A stretch of DNA of 64,000 nucleotides from Plazaster borealis (Eukaryota; Echinodermata; Asteroidea; Forcipulatida; Labidiasteridae), in assembly GCA_021014325.1 (NCBI GenBank), contig CM037463.1, positions 21,150,026 to 21,214,025 on the forward strand, read 5' to 3'. The translations under genes and the position numbers were made by a program. This document shows, piece by piece, positions 33,408 to 45,615 of the stretch. The notes under the pieces were generated by a model that worked only from the letters and a program-made list of their open reading frames with translations, was not told where the DNA came from and made no database searches. The stretch's first letter is position 1; each line of letters starts with the position of its first letter.

Positions 33408-33765
33408 ACAAGGCCGGACGACTACTTGAAAGTGAGGGCTACACTTAATTGATTTGGGCTGTCGACCCAAAAATCAACCGTCTCCGGGTGCACTTTGCCA
33501 CCCACTCCTGGGGCTGAAACAGGATTACCCCCTTCACAGTCCGTAAGGCTGCGGATGTAGGCATGATGGGTATCATCCACTAGGAGCCTGGCTGGTAGAG
33601 CAGAATGCACTACCTTCCCAACTGTTTACGAAGAAATTGTTTTTAAGTGCCTTGCTCAAGGGCACAAGTGCCTTGACCAGGATTCGAGCCCACACTCTGC
33701 TGTTGACAGAAAAACCAGAGCTTGAGCTCGGTGATGATCTAGACCGCTCGGCCACGACTGGCCCT
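33408..33765 (-). repeat. Full-length tRNA-derived SINE, GCTCAAGGGC family
   Basis: On the minus strand, GTGGCCGAGCGGTCTAGATC forms the tRNA-like head. A B-box-like GGCTCGAATCC follows after a long insert, then TGCCCTTGAGCAAGGCACTT, then the body with CCAGCCAGGCTCC, CCTGTTTCAGCCCC and the AGGTGTT-type end. It is the most complete copy of the family in the window; others are at 13356, 14075, 16430 and 27640. Confidence 0.75.
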
Positions 33766-34848
33766 TACAAAATGTTGGCTGTGTGAACTGGTGCGTGACC
33801 TGTGCAATACGATGGGCAACACCATTTTCTCAATGGCAAAAATTGCTTCTTGTTAGGTCGTGTCACATGGTTTTGTACGCCCTCTATAGTTCTATTATAT
33901 TGCTCTATGATTTCAACCCGCAATTTGTTTCAATTTGAGGGATAATTATTATGACCCATTCGCAAAACATCGGAAATGATTACAACAAATAACCACCACG
34001 GAAGAATACGGAAAATATTTGGGACAAGCGTTTGATCTACCTCTCTACAAAGTACAAGCAACGGTTGTTACCCCAAAAAAGAAATTGAATTTGAATGGGA
34101 AATGATTTAAATATGATACTTAGGTCTAAAATAAAAATTTAAGATTCAAACTAAGTATATCTTATCTATGACAAATTAATATATGAAAATGTAGTGATTT
34201 TTTTAATGGATGTGTTGTACAAATTGAGGATATTTAGTTTTTTATAACTCATGATTTCTGATTCCAAAATGGGACTCGTTTGATTTCAGTGAAATCTGTA
34301 CATAGAATTGCCTTCTTCTGGTATTTTTTTAACTCATTTTCTTCACACATAAAGAGAGCTGTAGAGATTGTAAGTGGGGTATACCATTATATGAAATATG
34401 TAAGATAGGAACAATTATATATTGGTTTTAAGTGGTTTGCTTGCGTGTAAACTGGGTTGACCTAAATGCACATACTAATGAATTAATAATATAACCATTT
34501 GTAAACTTATTATAGAGAGTTAAAGGAAAGGGCATGCACTGTCGGCATGAACTCTCGCCCAGTTACTGATCATGCGCACGATAATAACGACGGCGCCCTT
34601 TAAAGCCTTTGTTTGTGATGATGTGACGGTCAACTCGCGCGCGAGTATAATATCTGGGTGAGAGTTCATGTTTCCATGTCCAGCTAGCCACCAGCAGACT
34701 ACGATTACGACGAGTGCCCCTTTAACTGACCTATTCACTGTTAATTGTTATTGTCTCAGTGGAGTACAGTGTTTGAAATAAAGAATAAAACAAACAGTCA
34801 CCCCAAAAAATAGATTTCCCGTTTTCTAATTCATTTATCAAACAGCAC
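33766..34848. other. Intergenic, nothing recognised
   Basis: An imperfect inverted patch lies at 34535-34695, where GGCATGAACTCTCGCCCAG is partly complementary to CTGGGTGAGAGTTCATG, so a degenerate MITE is likely there. No genes were recognised. Confidence 0.4.
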
Positions 34849-35227
34849 TTAAAGGCACTGTACACATTTGGTAATTACTCAAAATATATATTAGCATAAA
34901 AACTGACTTGGTAACGAGCAACGGGGAGCTGTTGACAGTATAAAAAAAATTGTGAGAAACGACTCCCTCTGAAGTAACGTAGTTTTGAGAAAGAGGTAAT
35001 TTCTCACTAAAATAATAAAAGACTTCAGGCCTATGAAGCCCTTTATTCCTATCTGAAAGCACACAAATTTGTATAACAAGGGTGTTTTTTCTTTCATCAT
35101 TTTCTTGCAACTTTGATGACCAATTGAGCCCAAATTTCCACAGGCTTGTTATTTTATGCATATGTTGGGATACACCAAGTGAGAACACTGGTCTTCGACA
35201 ATTACCAAACGTGTTCAGTGCCTTTAA
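34849..35227. mobile_element. TTAA-bounded MITE, copy B
   Basis: The left end is TTAAAGGCACTGTACACATTTGG and the right end is ...AACGTGTTCAGTGCCTTTAA. Internal order matches copy A (ACGGGGAGCTGTTGACAG, GAAACGACTCCCTCTGAAG, GACCAATTGAGCCC, CACTGGTCTTCGACAATTAC). Confidence 0.8.
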
Positions 35228-35296
35228 AGTTGCATCTCCCGATTTTTGCCGAAAGATTTGCGAGGTGGTTGAGTTCCCGTGTCCATGTGTTTATTG

Positions 35297-35438
35297 GACC
35301 GTGCAAGTCTCGCGCGTATTCGAACACTTGGACCCTGGGTTAAAGGGGGCGAGTTTGTTTCCTTCACGCGTTAAAGCAATGTATGTGTGACATAAGTGGT
35401 CCTAAAAATGTTCGAATACGCGCGAGACTTGCACGGTC
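35297..35438. mobile_element. MITE with 30-bp perfect terminal inverted repeats
   Basis: The left arm (35297-35326) begins GACCGTGCAAGTCTCGCGCG and the right arm (35409-35438) is its exact complement. The 82-bp interior has no coding content. The arm is closely related to the inner arm of the element at 1213-1916. TATTG occurs directly outside both arms, which could be a 5-bp target duplication, but the related copy at 1213 has part of these bases inside its arm. Confidence 0.75.
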
Positions 35439-35929
35439 TATTGAGAAACAAAATCAAATGACAAGGAACTATAATATGTGAGTCATATAGAACAAAATAT
35501 TGAATGCATTTCGTTCGTGCGTTGCTGCAGAATATAATCACTCTGTGAAATCTGGCTTTTCCATTTCACGAGGCAAAGCCGAGAGAATTTGGTGTTTGGG
35601 TTAGTTTATTGTTTGCTGCCCGAGTAAAAAGTGAATCATTATTTATTATCTATTTAAATCGAATGAATCGTGTTTGTCATTATTGATACTAAAATAATTC
35701 CCATACCCACTACCGTGCGTTAATATGGGTAGGTATACACATTCAAAACGGCGACAATGGGGTCCCGGATGGGTGAATTTGCCTATTTGGAAAGTGTGTA
35801 CAGAACCAATGGGGGCTGTTGCCAAAGAGTTAAGTAAAAACAAAAGAGGGACAATAGGATGTTCCCGATTGCAGGTGTGTTAACTCATTTATGGCCATAC
35901 TGAGCCAAAATCAGCAGGGGACGATTTAA

Positions 35930-36070
35930 AAAAAACTCTTCCTAACTTCGGACTAGTCCTAGGCAATGCTAAGAGATAGGACTAGTCTTAAGTCTTAAGT
36001 TAAGACCAGTTACTGGTCCTAACTTCAGATAAGACTAGTCTCATCTCTTTGTGGAAATCGGCCCCAGGTC
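35930..36070. repeat. GACTAGTC-rich MITE-like repeat
   Basis: Repeated GACTAGTCYTA and TAAGACTAGTC motifs in both orientations span this stretch, which ends in CTCTTTGTGGAAATCGGCCCC. The internal symmetry suggests a degraded inverted-repeat element. Confidence 0.5.
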
Positions 36071-36086
36071 AACTACAGAAAATTGT

Positions 36087-36236
36087 CTCATACGTCATGT
36101 CCGAATTCGCAGCTGTGGCTATCGCCTGTTGCTTAAGTGTTGCTAAGTGCAGCAAATGCTTCAACTCAAGTTTACGCACGCAGTGATCCTGCCCGTAGCC
36201 GTTGTCGTATAGCCGCTAATTCGGCCCGTGATTGAG
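36087..36236. mobile_element. Degenerate MITE with TCCGAATTCG / CTAATTCGG arms
   Basis: The left arm ATGTCCGAATTCGCAGCTGT pairs imperfectly with the right arm TAGCCGCTAATTCGGCCCGT. The element at 52205-52343 has the same design and better-preserved arms. Confidence 0.5.
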
Positions 36237-39200
36237 AACCAAACGAACGGAATACATCAAGCTGCGGCTCAGTTTATTTGACGACAACATGTGGACAGTC
36301 AGTTGGACAATCCAATCCAACTTTAAAAACCACGTTGCCACATACTGAGACAAAGGTTGCTGTGAATCGATATCTAGACATGTTGAATGCTTTGGAACGG
36401 TAGAACCTTTGAACGTTATCTACAACACTGACAGCGTTATTCAATATTCTCCTCCCCCCAAAAAAAACCAAAATTATATAAAATAAAAGAAAATAAAAAA
36501 ATCTTACCATGTAATATTATTATAGCTGAAACACAAAGGGATTTCAGTGTTCATACCGGTACACATAAGTCAAAGTTGTCTCGGATACAATCAGTTTAAA
36601 AAATAAAGTTATTTTGTTAACCACACTACCATGAAGTATGGTGTTATTGAAGCTTGTGATTTTCTTGATGTAATACACTCTGATATCAATTGCTCTGGAT
36701 AGCACCATTTAGTGTCATCTATATCCCAACTTGATTTGTCGATTTGTATAAAATTCGATTTTCATGAGGGTAACGACAGCAAGACAACGAATCCATCATC
36801 GTTCACGTTCGTATTCTCCATATTCAAGGTAAAGTGTTTCGATGACGAAATGAGATCCCCTCACCGTGCCATCTTCTCACACGTCAACAAATCATTTTCA
36901 AGTACTTGTCGTTTAAATGGAAACATTATGTCTAAATGGAAGTGACTTCACCCTGCTTGACAACCATTATTTAGATGTTATGCCATTCCAAGTTATCAGA
37001 GAGTTTCCCGTGTACGATTAATGCCATGGAGAAAATAAAACTCCCAACAATTCATTTTCTTGTCACACGCGGCTACTGTCTGCACGCGACCTTTTTGGGA
37101 GTCAAAATAGATTGCACGTAAACATTACGAAACGCCGCGTCGCCTAAAATGTGCACTTTACACTATTATAAACACGAGGACATCGACTCCAAAAGTGGTG
37201 CAACTCAACCTCGTCCCCAAGGTGTGTCGAGCAGTACGAGGTTGACCGCTCTCTCATCCTGGTATTGGATCATTTGCATATCCAAAACATTTGGATACGT
37301 ATGCAAATTAGAATAGTCTGGCTGCGAACATGGTGAATACTGAATGAGTACAACTTAACATGTTTACGTTAGACTTGTGTACACCAGTCGTTGTCCAATC
37401 AGGGTCCAAGTAAGGAGTTTCCCTCCTAGGGTTTACTATTGTAAACATGGTTGGAAATAAAGTAAACCATGGGGACGAGGTTGGGTGCAACTATAATGGC
37501 ACGTTCGCACAACGACCATTATGTCGACAAGATGCCGATATTGCCTGGTGCCCAATGCATGTTGTTTAACCATGAATACCAGGCAGAACCGGCCGCTAGT
37601 CGACAAATGGCATCCGAGTGCGAACTTGGCCACAGCTCTTAATTAACTTGGCCTAAATTGTAATAATGACGTCACGTGAATTGGGTACTTCCAATAAGAA
37701 CGGGCACTATGCACCAACTCGATCTTATGGATAAACTAAATGTTCATTATTTACTCTTTAAAGTTTTACTCCATTTCATTTGTTTCTTTCTTTTTTAAAG
37801 AGTGGACTCACTTCCGTCCACTATTTCTCAATTAGCACACTTTCCAACCAAAAGGTGATATTTTAAGGTTTTCTCGTTTTAGTTTCTCGTTTTTGAAAAC
37901 AAAATATTAAAAATGACAACAACATCATTACAATAAAATACAAGACAAAAAAGGGCATTTTTATATGCTAGCGCACTTACAAAAAGCTGTTTACACAGTG
38001 CTTAACAAGAAGTTTAAACAGAATGAAAAATGTTTAGGAAGAGTTAGGAGTCAAAAAAGAGCTTTCATGAAGGCAACCACTACAACAAGTTTTCGGTTTT
38101 TCCAGGGATTTTGGGCTTGTTCATTGATTCCTTTTATCGCTTGCGGCAGTCAAAGTATTTTCTCGTCTAAAAATACGACAGTTTTCAGACTTCAACATTT
38201 CCCCGAGGATTCGTACTGATGAATTTTATAATCGGTGGGATTTCAGATTCTTGCCAATCCTGTAGTGTATATAAAAAATATTGTTCTTTTACACATCATC
38301 AACGTACCGTTGCCATGTTTCTTATCTGCATGCTTTTGTGTGTTCGTTTTTGTTTGGCTGCTCTCTGCAAACTCTGGCTTCCCGTTAACAGACCTATGCT
38401 ATACTTGATATTATTTATTTATCTAATGATAGTGCTTTGTATTTGTGGCTTACTTTAATTTCATTCACACGAAAACTGTTGAGTTTCACACAGGCAGAAG
38501 TGTTCAAAAAATAATTGAACTGTACGCATGTATTTTTAAACAAGTTAGAGGCACAATTAACTGCTCCAGTTTTTATAGACTAGGGCGGCACCAAATTGAA
38601 GCGAGCAAGTAATAAATTAAATATGTGGATTATAACCGCTTTCGGTTGAAAAGGAAGATAAGACGCGTCACCGACCAACCATAATTAATATACCATCTGC
38701 CAGTCGGCGAGTATGCATTTGCCGACATGGTGTTAATTATATCTCTTCACGGACAGTCAATGATAGCGTTTTGGTTGATTTACGCATTAAGAAGTGAAGA
38801 ACAAAAACGTCCAAGCACTTCATCTTTGAGATCATAAGCTCGAGACATCAACCAATTTGTGAATTGTAAATTTAGCAGCTCCCCCGTTGCAACATAAATC
38901 TTGAGTCTTTTGGGACTTTCCTATTTAATTATGAAATCTGTAAAAAAAAAACTCCTCGAAACGATCGATTTGAATTAGCAGCCGACAGAGTACCCAGGAA
39001 CCAAAACATTCTTTCTGCTCCGTCTGAGACGTTGATAACATTCACGACTGTCTATTTCTCCCCTAAAGGGTAGACCGGCATTCGCACTCAACCACCTGCG
39101 TTAGAATATAAGCAAATCGTAGCCTAAAAATACGCGTCCAAGTATGTGGTCTTTGCGGACAGGTTACGTATTCACTATCTGTAGGATCGTTAGTATTACT

Positions 39201-39754
39201 TAATTGTCAAGGCGGAGCCAGGCTAGACACACGGGGAGCCGTGCCCCTCCCCCACGGCTCCCCCAGTACATACCCAAATCACCTTCCCCAAACAAATTGA
39301 GACTGATTCGAGCTGATGTTAAATATAGTGAATATAAATACAAGAGTACAAGCTCGGGGGCTTTGGACTATTTGGTATCATGAATCAATCCTGGGCGATA
39401 TATCTTATTTGAATTTACGTCATGTTCGTCAAAAGTAAAATAATAAAAAAATCAGAACATTCAACCGTTGAAGGCCTATACGCTGTTTACACTAAAATCC
39501 CCACAAGTTTGGTTCAGAAAATTTTGCTATAGAAGAAACAAAGATTTCAGCATACTCTTTTGAAAAATATTGCCCCATTCCTTTCGAGGTCGAATGTACT
39601 GTTTGAGTAAAATGGCGAAAAGGGTACCAAGAGCTCTTTCTTTCTGTACCTTTGTTCATCCTATACGAAAAGGGGTCTCGACGAATTACATTCACTATTG
39701 ATTAACCTGAAATATTCAAAGGGAATATCATTTGAAAAAGGACTGTCTGTTAAT
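36237..39754. other. Long intergenic stretch, few features
   Basis: Apart from the paired octamer motifs at 37272-37308, I see no gene, no RNA gene and no clear repeat. Open frames reach only about 85 codons and none has a recognisable domain. Confidence 0.4.
37272..37308. promoter_or_regulatory. Inverted pair of octamer motifs (ATTTGCAT / ATGCAAAT)
   Basis: Two perfect POU-factor octamers face each other, separated by 21 bp. The spacer itself contains TATCCAAA / TTTGGATA, so the whole forms a hairpin-like symmetry. This may be a binding site pair or simply a small palindrome. No gene is close by. Confidence 0.25.
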
Positions 39755-40269
39755 ATCGGCTGTGCGGCCCCTAAATGTAGCCCGAGCCCTAAATGTCGCC
39801 CGGACCTAAATGTAGCCCCAAACCTGTACCTAAATGTCGCCCGGACCTAAATGTAGCCCCAAACCTGTACCTAAATGTCGCCCGGACCTAAATGTAGCCC
39901 CAAACCTGTACCTAAATGTCGCCCGGACCTAAATGTAGCCCCAAACCTGTACCTAAATGTCGCCCGGACCTAAATGTAGCCCCAAACCTGTACCTAAATG
40001 TCGCCCGGACCTAAATGTAGCCCCAAACCTGTACCTAAATGTCGCCCCGACCTAAATGTAGCCCCAAACATGTACCTAAATGTCGCCCCGACCTAGCTCA
40101 TCATTGTAATGATAGCTACAATGAATGTTAAGGCGAGTTGTTTGACTTGTTTCAAACAAAAACATGTAAAACTAGACTTAAAACATTTGTTAAACAAAAA
40201 CAAGGTGTTCGGCATGACGCTCAAATTTTGGATGTGGAACACATCCCATCCCAACTTTTTTTCAGTAAC

Positions 40270-40650
40270 GTTTTGGTGCTGTGGACCCGTGATATGGCCA
40301 TATTCCTGTACGCATTGCATTGTGCACTGCGCCGTGGTTGATCAGTGGTATGGCTATTTTCCTGTACCTATGCATTGTGCACTGAGCACTGCGCCGTGGT
40401 TGATCTGGGATATGGGTTACTCCTCCTGTACCCCATTCATTGCATTGTGCAACACTCTGCATACACCGCGTCGTGGTTGATCCGGGATATGGCTATTTTC
40501 CTGTACCTATATTGCAATGTGCACTGAGCACTGAGCACAGCGCCGTGGTTGATCCGGGAAATGGCCATATTCCTGTACCGATTGCTTGTGCACAGTGTAT
40601 GGGGACTCCGCGTCTAAGAATATGCCCATGTAGCGGGTTCAAATGGCTCA
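40270..40650. repeat. Imperfect tandem repeats in the foldback interior
   Basis: About five irregular units of roughly 70-90 bp carry the motifs GATATGGCTATTTTCCTGTAC, GCATTGTGCACTG and GCGCCGTGGTTGATC. They account for several overlapping open frames on both strands that should not be read as genes. Confidence 0.7.
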
Positions 40651-41020
40651 ATAGGCTGTGTACAAAATAGCCACATCGGAAATCACCCATATCCTGGGAC
40701 AACACGGCAATTTTATGGAGGGTTTCTAGCAATATTTTGGAAATATGACTAAATAGAGATGTGGGTTGTTTTTTTTTGGGGGGGGGTGGGAATGAAAAGC
40801 GAAAAGTTGTTTTTGAGGCTTTTTAGGTTCCTAACATCTGTTTTATGAACTTAAAAAAATTAAATAATAATTAACTGAAGTAAAGGACATAGGGGGTCAC
40901 ACTTTGTGTACGATTTTAAAAATTCCTCAGGGTCTTTCACATGGTCCAAATATCTTGTGTGTAGCAATTATGGTTCTCCAGATATGATTGATATAAATAT
41001 TAAACATTGATTTAATGTTA

Positions 41021-41040
41021 TGACGTCATCGATGACGTCA
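41021..41040. promoter_or_regulatory. Twin CRE-like palindromes
   Basis: Two perfect TGACGTCA octamers lie 12 bp apart, joined by TCGA, inside the 2.1-kb foldback element. They match the consensus for CREB/ATF proteins. Whether they act as regulatory sites is unknown. Confidence 0.3.
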
Positions 41041-42089
41041 TCATCCCGAAAACCTTTGCGGTTTCATCGACATACTAGGTACATGGTTAGCTTAAAGTCC
41101 CAACCTTTTTTGGTTCACGAGATATGATTTTTGCACACACAGAATGTAAATATACCTGAACGGTGGTCAGCATCAATTCAAATCCGACAGAATAGAAATC
41201 ATACCATGATCAAATTAATAATCTTTTTGTGTAAGTTTTTAAAAAAAAAATTGGCAAGTTTACGCATGAAACATATCAACATAATTAAGACGAAATTACT
41301 ACATATACCGGAAAGAGTCTTGAAACCGCAGCATCCAGAGTGTTCAAATTGTTTTTTGGGGGTGGGGTAGGGGGAGTTCGGTAGCGGTGTCGAACAATGG
41401 AAACAACGCAATCGGCTTGTTCCTCAGTAAAAGTTTGAAGTAAATCTTACCTCCATGCTAGACTGAACATCCACAGACTTCCTACGACGAATATCTAGTA
41501 ATAGGTTCATGTTTGTGGCTAAGAACAAACAATTATAAGAACGCAAACTTTTACAGCCCGTTCCCCCACCCATTTTTTTTTTAAATAATAATAATACAAA
41601 ATAAATAAAATAAAATCACACTTTTACTTTAGGTACAACTTTGCGTCTACATTGGTCGGGGCGACATTTAGGTACATGTTTGGGGCTACATTTAGGTCGG
41701 GGCGACATTTAGGTACAGGTTTGGGGCTACATTTAGGTCGGGGCGACATTTAGGTACAGGTTTGGGGCTACATTTAGGTCGGGCGACATTTAGGTACAGG
41801 TTTGGGGCTACATTTAGGTCCGGGCGACATTTAGGTACAGGTTTGGGGCTACATTTAGGTCGGGCGACATTTAGGGCTCGGGCTACATTTAGGTGCCGCA
41901 CATCGGCTATGGGTTCCCTGTCTTCAAAAAACGTGCACTGTCCTTCAATCCGCTTGATCTTCACACAATATCAACAGAGTTACCGTACACCCAGGCCTAT
42001 GTCCAAACGTCTTGTAATGATACATCTTCCAAGCAAATGCACGGAACCGAAGCCAGGTGGAAAAGCTAACATATGTCTCACTGGTCCTA

Positions 42090-42420
42090 TTATGAGGGCC
42101 CAATTTCATGGCTCTGCTTACCGTAAGCAACCAATCGCCACGGTATACAGACAAAAATAAGGCTTTATAGGCGTATTTGATTATGAGGTTAGTATTAAAA
42201 TTGTTTTTACTTTGCTTGTGGGCGTGCAAACTTCATGTTAATAATAGTATAAGCGTTCTTTGCTTATACAACCAGGCCCAATTTCATGGAGCTGCTTAAG
42301 TAAACAAAATTTTGCTTAACAATGTGTCTGTTTAGCAAAACTAAGCAGGAAACCAGTCAAAGATGGTGTGTGTGATATGGTATTTTGGCTGGTAGCCTTA
42401 TTTTGGTATAGGGAAATTTG
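42090..42420 (+). repeat. CCCAATTTCATGG repeats, two copies
   Basis: GGGCCCAATTTCATGGCTCTG at 42098 and GGCCCAATTTCATGGAGCTG at 42272 begin two related segments. The second continues into AAACTAAGCAGGAAACCAG and a GGCTGGTAGCC block, in the same order as the reversed copy at 3237. Confidence 0.6.
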
Positions 42421-42740
42421 TTTTGTGTTTAAAAGCAGTATGTAATTGGGGCAAGCGCAGAAGTTAACATGATAAGCGACAAACTGTGACCGTTGGCAAA
42501 GAATTCGACAGTAAGCATGAAGGGCACGAAGTAGACCCTAGCACTTACTGGGGATCGCATGTGCCTGTAGGTAAATATGCTCACTATTCTAATGAAAAAC
42601 AATCTCCGGCTATCCAAACTGCAGTGTGCGTCTGTGTAAATTTGTACAAATTATACCTATCTATATGAATTCATTTAAAACAAGCATGAAATCATTTGGA
42701 AAAGGTTCAAATACTGTGTTTTTTTACAAGATGGCTTCAC
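42421..42740. other. Intergenic, nothing recognised
   Basis: No feature supported. Confidence 0.4.
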
Positions 42741-42921
42741 CCACCCCCGGGGCGAGATTTTTTTTTTCTACGAAGTTTTTGTTCCCCCCATACGGCGAAC
42801 TGTGTACAAACTTCTTTTGATAGCGCCCTCTTTTGAATCATCCTTCTCCAGCCCATGATAATCTCCCGTATGGGGACAAAAAGTTCGTAGGAAAAAAATC
42901 TTGCCTCGGGGGGGGGGGGCG
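42741..42921. mobile_element. 180-bp inverted-repeat element
   Basis: The left arm runs CCACCCCCGGGGCGAGATTT... to CCCCCCATACGG. The right arm is its imperfect complement, CGTATGGGGACAAAAAGTTCG... to CTCGGGGGGGG. The centre contains GGCGAACTGT, GCGCCCTCTTTTGAATCA and CCAGCCCA, which resemble the core of the foldback element at 24992-25075. Confidence 0.65.
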
Positions 42922-44369
42922 GATGGCGGTCCACGTTCCTTCTAAAAAACATTATTTCTTGACAATTTTACGATTGACCTAATTATATTCGTCTTATGAA
43001 AAACAAAAAAATTAAACATTAATCATACTGTTTTGTAATTTGCTTCAAAATCGCCTGATATTAGTTCATTTTCCCTTAAAAATAGAGAAAAATAAACGTA
43101 GCATGTAGTGAAATACAAAAGTCGAAGCAAAATTGTAAAATCCGGATTTTAAAAAAAATTGTTTTGCTTTTTACTGTTCCTAATCATTACCGTCAGTTTG
43201 AATAACAGTCGAATATGATACAAAGTCTTATTATGTTGCCATGGTTTCGTCCAGTATAGTAATGGAATATATAAAAACAGGGGCGATGCAACTTTAATTG
43301 GGACATCGATAATCACGGGGTAGATCCAAACAAGAATTTCGCTCAACATATAAAAAATGATACGTCTGGATGTGGGACGGTGCGTCAACAAAGACGAACG
43401 ACAAATCAACGTTTTCTTGACTGTAAACACCGAGTGATGATTACCTGACTCGGCAATCTGAGACCGAGTGAGTGGGTATGTGGCTTACAGGCAGCCCAAG
43501 GAAAGTGCATCAAGATTTTAAGATTACCCCAAAGAATTTCAAGAACAATCCCTTGATCCGAAAAACATTTCATGCACGATTATGGGTTGTTTTAACGATA
43601 TCACTTTCACTCGAGCATTGATGGGACAATTCGTTCTGAGGAGAACGAAGCCAATGAATAATGAATAATCTGACGGGAAAATTTACGGGAGAAGGCACAA
43701 CAATTTGTCCAATGAATCGTCACCTATATTGTTCCATCTTACCGCTGCTTGAATGCATTCTAAAATATTCCAACGGCTTAACACATGATAACGCTTAATT
43801 TAACATGCACGTTTTTTTTCCTTGACACAAAAAAGAAAACCGACTCTACTAATTTCCTTCCAAAAAATTGAAGGAAATTTATCTACAATAAAAGACAATT
43901 TTTACACAGTTTGAAAAAAATTACCCGGAATACAAAATTTTAGTTCTTTAAACATTTTCCTTCGTCAGCTATATATAGTCATACGAGTTTCTCACATCTG
44001 CAAAAAGGATATTTTGTTAGTTTTATTTATTCGTTTAGTCATAACTCTTCTGGAACCTTTTATCTGTGATTTCTTGTGCGTCACGTTATAGTTTGTTTAA
44101 GCACCAATGCAAACAAAATTCACACAATGTTCAAAATATATAATAGTTGCTCAAACACCTGTTTCGAAATCGGAAGCGATATATAATTAGTAACAACATC
44201 GAAGGAGAACGTAGAGGATGACAAAATTACCCCACAATATATAGACAATGAAACTCTCATCTGAGCCACCACCCGCAAGGCAAAGGTGACTAAAATCAAT
44301 CATCGTTAAAATAATTCATCAAATTAAAGTCATCAAAGCTGTATACAAATCTGACACTTTGACACACCA
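42922..44369. other. Intergenic, AT-rich
   Basis: No gene or bounded repeat was recognised. Confidence 0.4.
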
Positions 44370-44659
44370 TTAGAGGCACTGTACACGTTTGGAAATTGTC
44401 AAAGACAAGTGTTCTCACTTGGTTTATCCAAACATATGCATAAAATAACAAGCCTGTGAAAATTTGGGCTCAATTGGTCATCGAAGTTTTATTATTTTAG
44501 TGAGAAATTACCTCTTTCTCAAAAACTACGTTACTTCAGAGGGAGTCGTTTCCTACGATGTTTTATACTATCAACAGCTCTCCGTTGCTTGTTATACCAA
44601 GTAAGTTTTTATGCTAATATTTGTTTTGAGTCATTACCAAACGTGTACAGTGCCTTTAA
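44370..44659. mobile_element. TTAA-bounded MITE, copy C (reverse orientation)
   Basis: The left end is TTAGAGGCACTGTACACG and the right end is CGTGTACAGTGCCTTTAA. The internal landmarks occur in the opposite order to copies A and B, so it is inserted in reverse. It is shorter (290 bp), lacking part of the interior. Confidence 0.8.
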
Positions 44660-45615
44660 ATGGAACGTGGTCATCAACAGGGTAAAACTTGACACAAAGG
44701 GGCCCTGGCTTTTGCAAATAACTAACCCTTGAAAGGACGTAAGATTTCTTACTTCATTAATATTGTTTAAAAGTTTTCTCACAATGGAGCAATGTTTTGG
44801 TTGCGTGGTCTTGACCTAATCGAGGTCGTGTACAGTTGCAAATAAAAGTGGTGTCATTTCTCACTCAACACTGTTCAGTTCCGCTGGGGGAATAATGCTG
44901 GTCGATTTCTTTTCCTCCAAAGTTGCGTTAAACTTTAAAATACAAGTACTGCATGCTGCACAGAACTGGTAAATGATGTTATTTGTTGTTTATAGCAAAA
45001 CTCCATCAACTACACATTACTGACGTTTTAGAACGTTGGATCCAAAAAAAAGTATCCCCTAAAAACAACACAATTAAAAATGATTTAAGCTGAGTCATCA
45101 ACCTACACTTATTTCCGTACAGTCTTTAAGTAATTCCATACATAATTTATACGGTATAGAATTCGATGACGAGTCCAAAATAATAAATACTTTTTCGAAC
45201 AATGCCGAAACCAAGTCGAAAGTCTTCAATACTAAACAGGTGAAATTACGCAAAATGCAAACACTAACTTAAAATATAAAAAAATAGAGTTAAAATACAC
45301 GGACAAAAAAGTAGTTACACATATTTACACGCATAGGCCTACACTCATAACTCGGGACATAACATAAATAGCCGATTTGTTATACAACAGGTGGCATTAA
45401 TTCACCGGTCGGTGTAAATAACGCGTTATTTATTCACGATAACTTTAATTTAATTGCACGAAGTGAATTTCCCGTCGCGGGCTAATATACTAAAACGGTT
45501 GAAAGAGTATCGGGCGGTGGTATTTGAAAAGAAACAAATGAAAACACGAGGGTGTGATATGCATTATGCATACCAAGGGCAGAGATTGTTGTGGTTGCCT
45601 CGTATAGTGTCCACC
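44660..45615. other. Intergenic, nothing recognised
   Basis: No feature supported. Confidence 0.4.

Larger units (their letters stand above)
39762..41901. mobile_element. 2.1-kb foldback element with 41-bp tandem arrays in both arms
   Basis: The left end GTGCGGCCCCTAAATG and right end CATTTAGGTGCCGCAC are inverted copies with one mismatch. ATCGGCT flanks the element on both sides (39755-39761 and 41902-41908), consistent with a 7-bp target-site duplication. The left arm (to about 40095) holds about seven units of a 41-bp repeat containing CTAAATGTAGCCCCAAACC and CTAAATGTCGCCCGGACC. The right arm (about 41655-41901) holds about six units in reverse orientation. No transposase frame is present. 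Confidence 0.85.

Noticed and set aside
40109..40670. Overlapping Cys/Trp-rich frames suggesting small secreted peptides
   Set aside because: They follow the imperfect 70-90 bp repeats inside the foldback element and shift frame between units.
41692..42160. Open frames through the right arm of the 2.1-kb foldback
   Set aside because: They read across the 41-bp tandem units and have no independent support.
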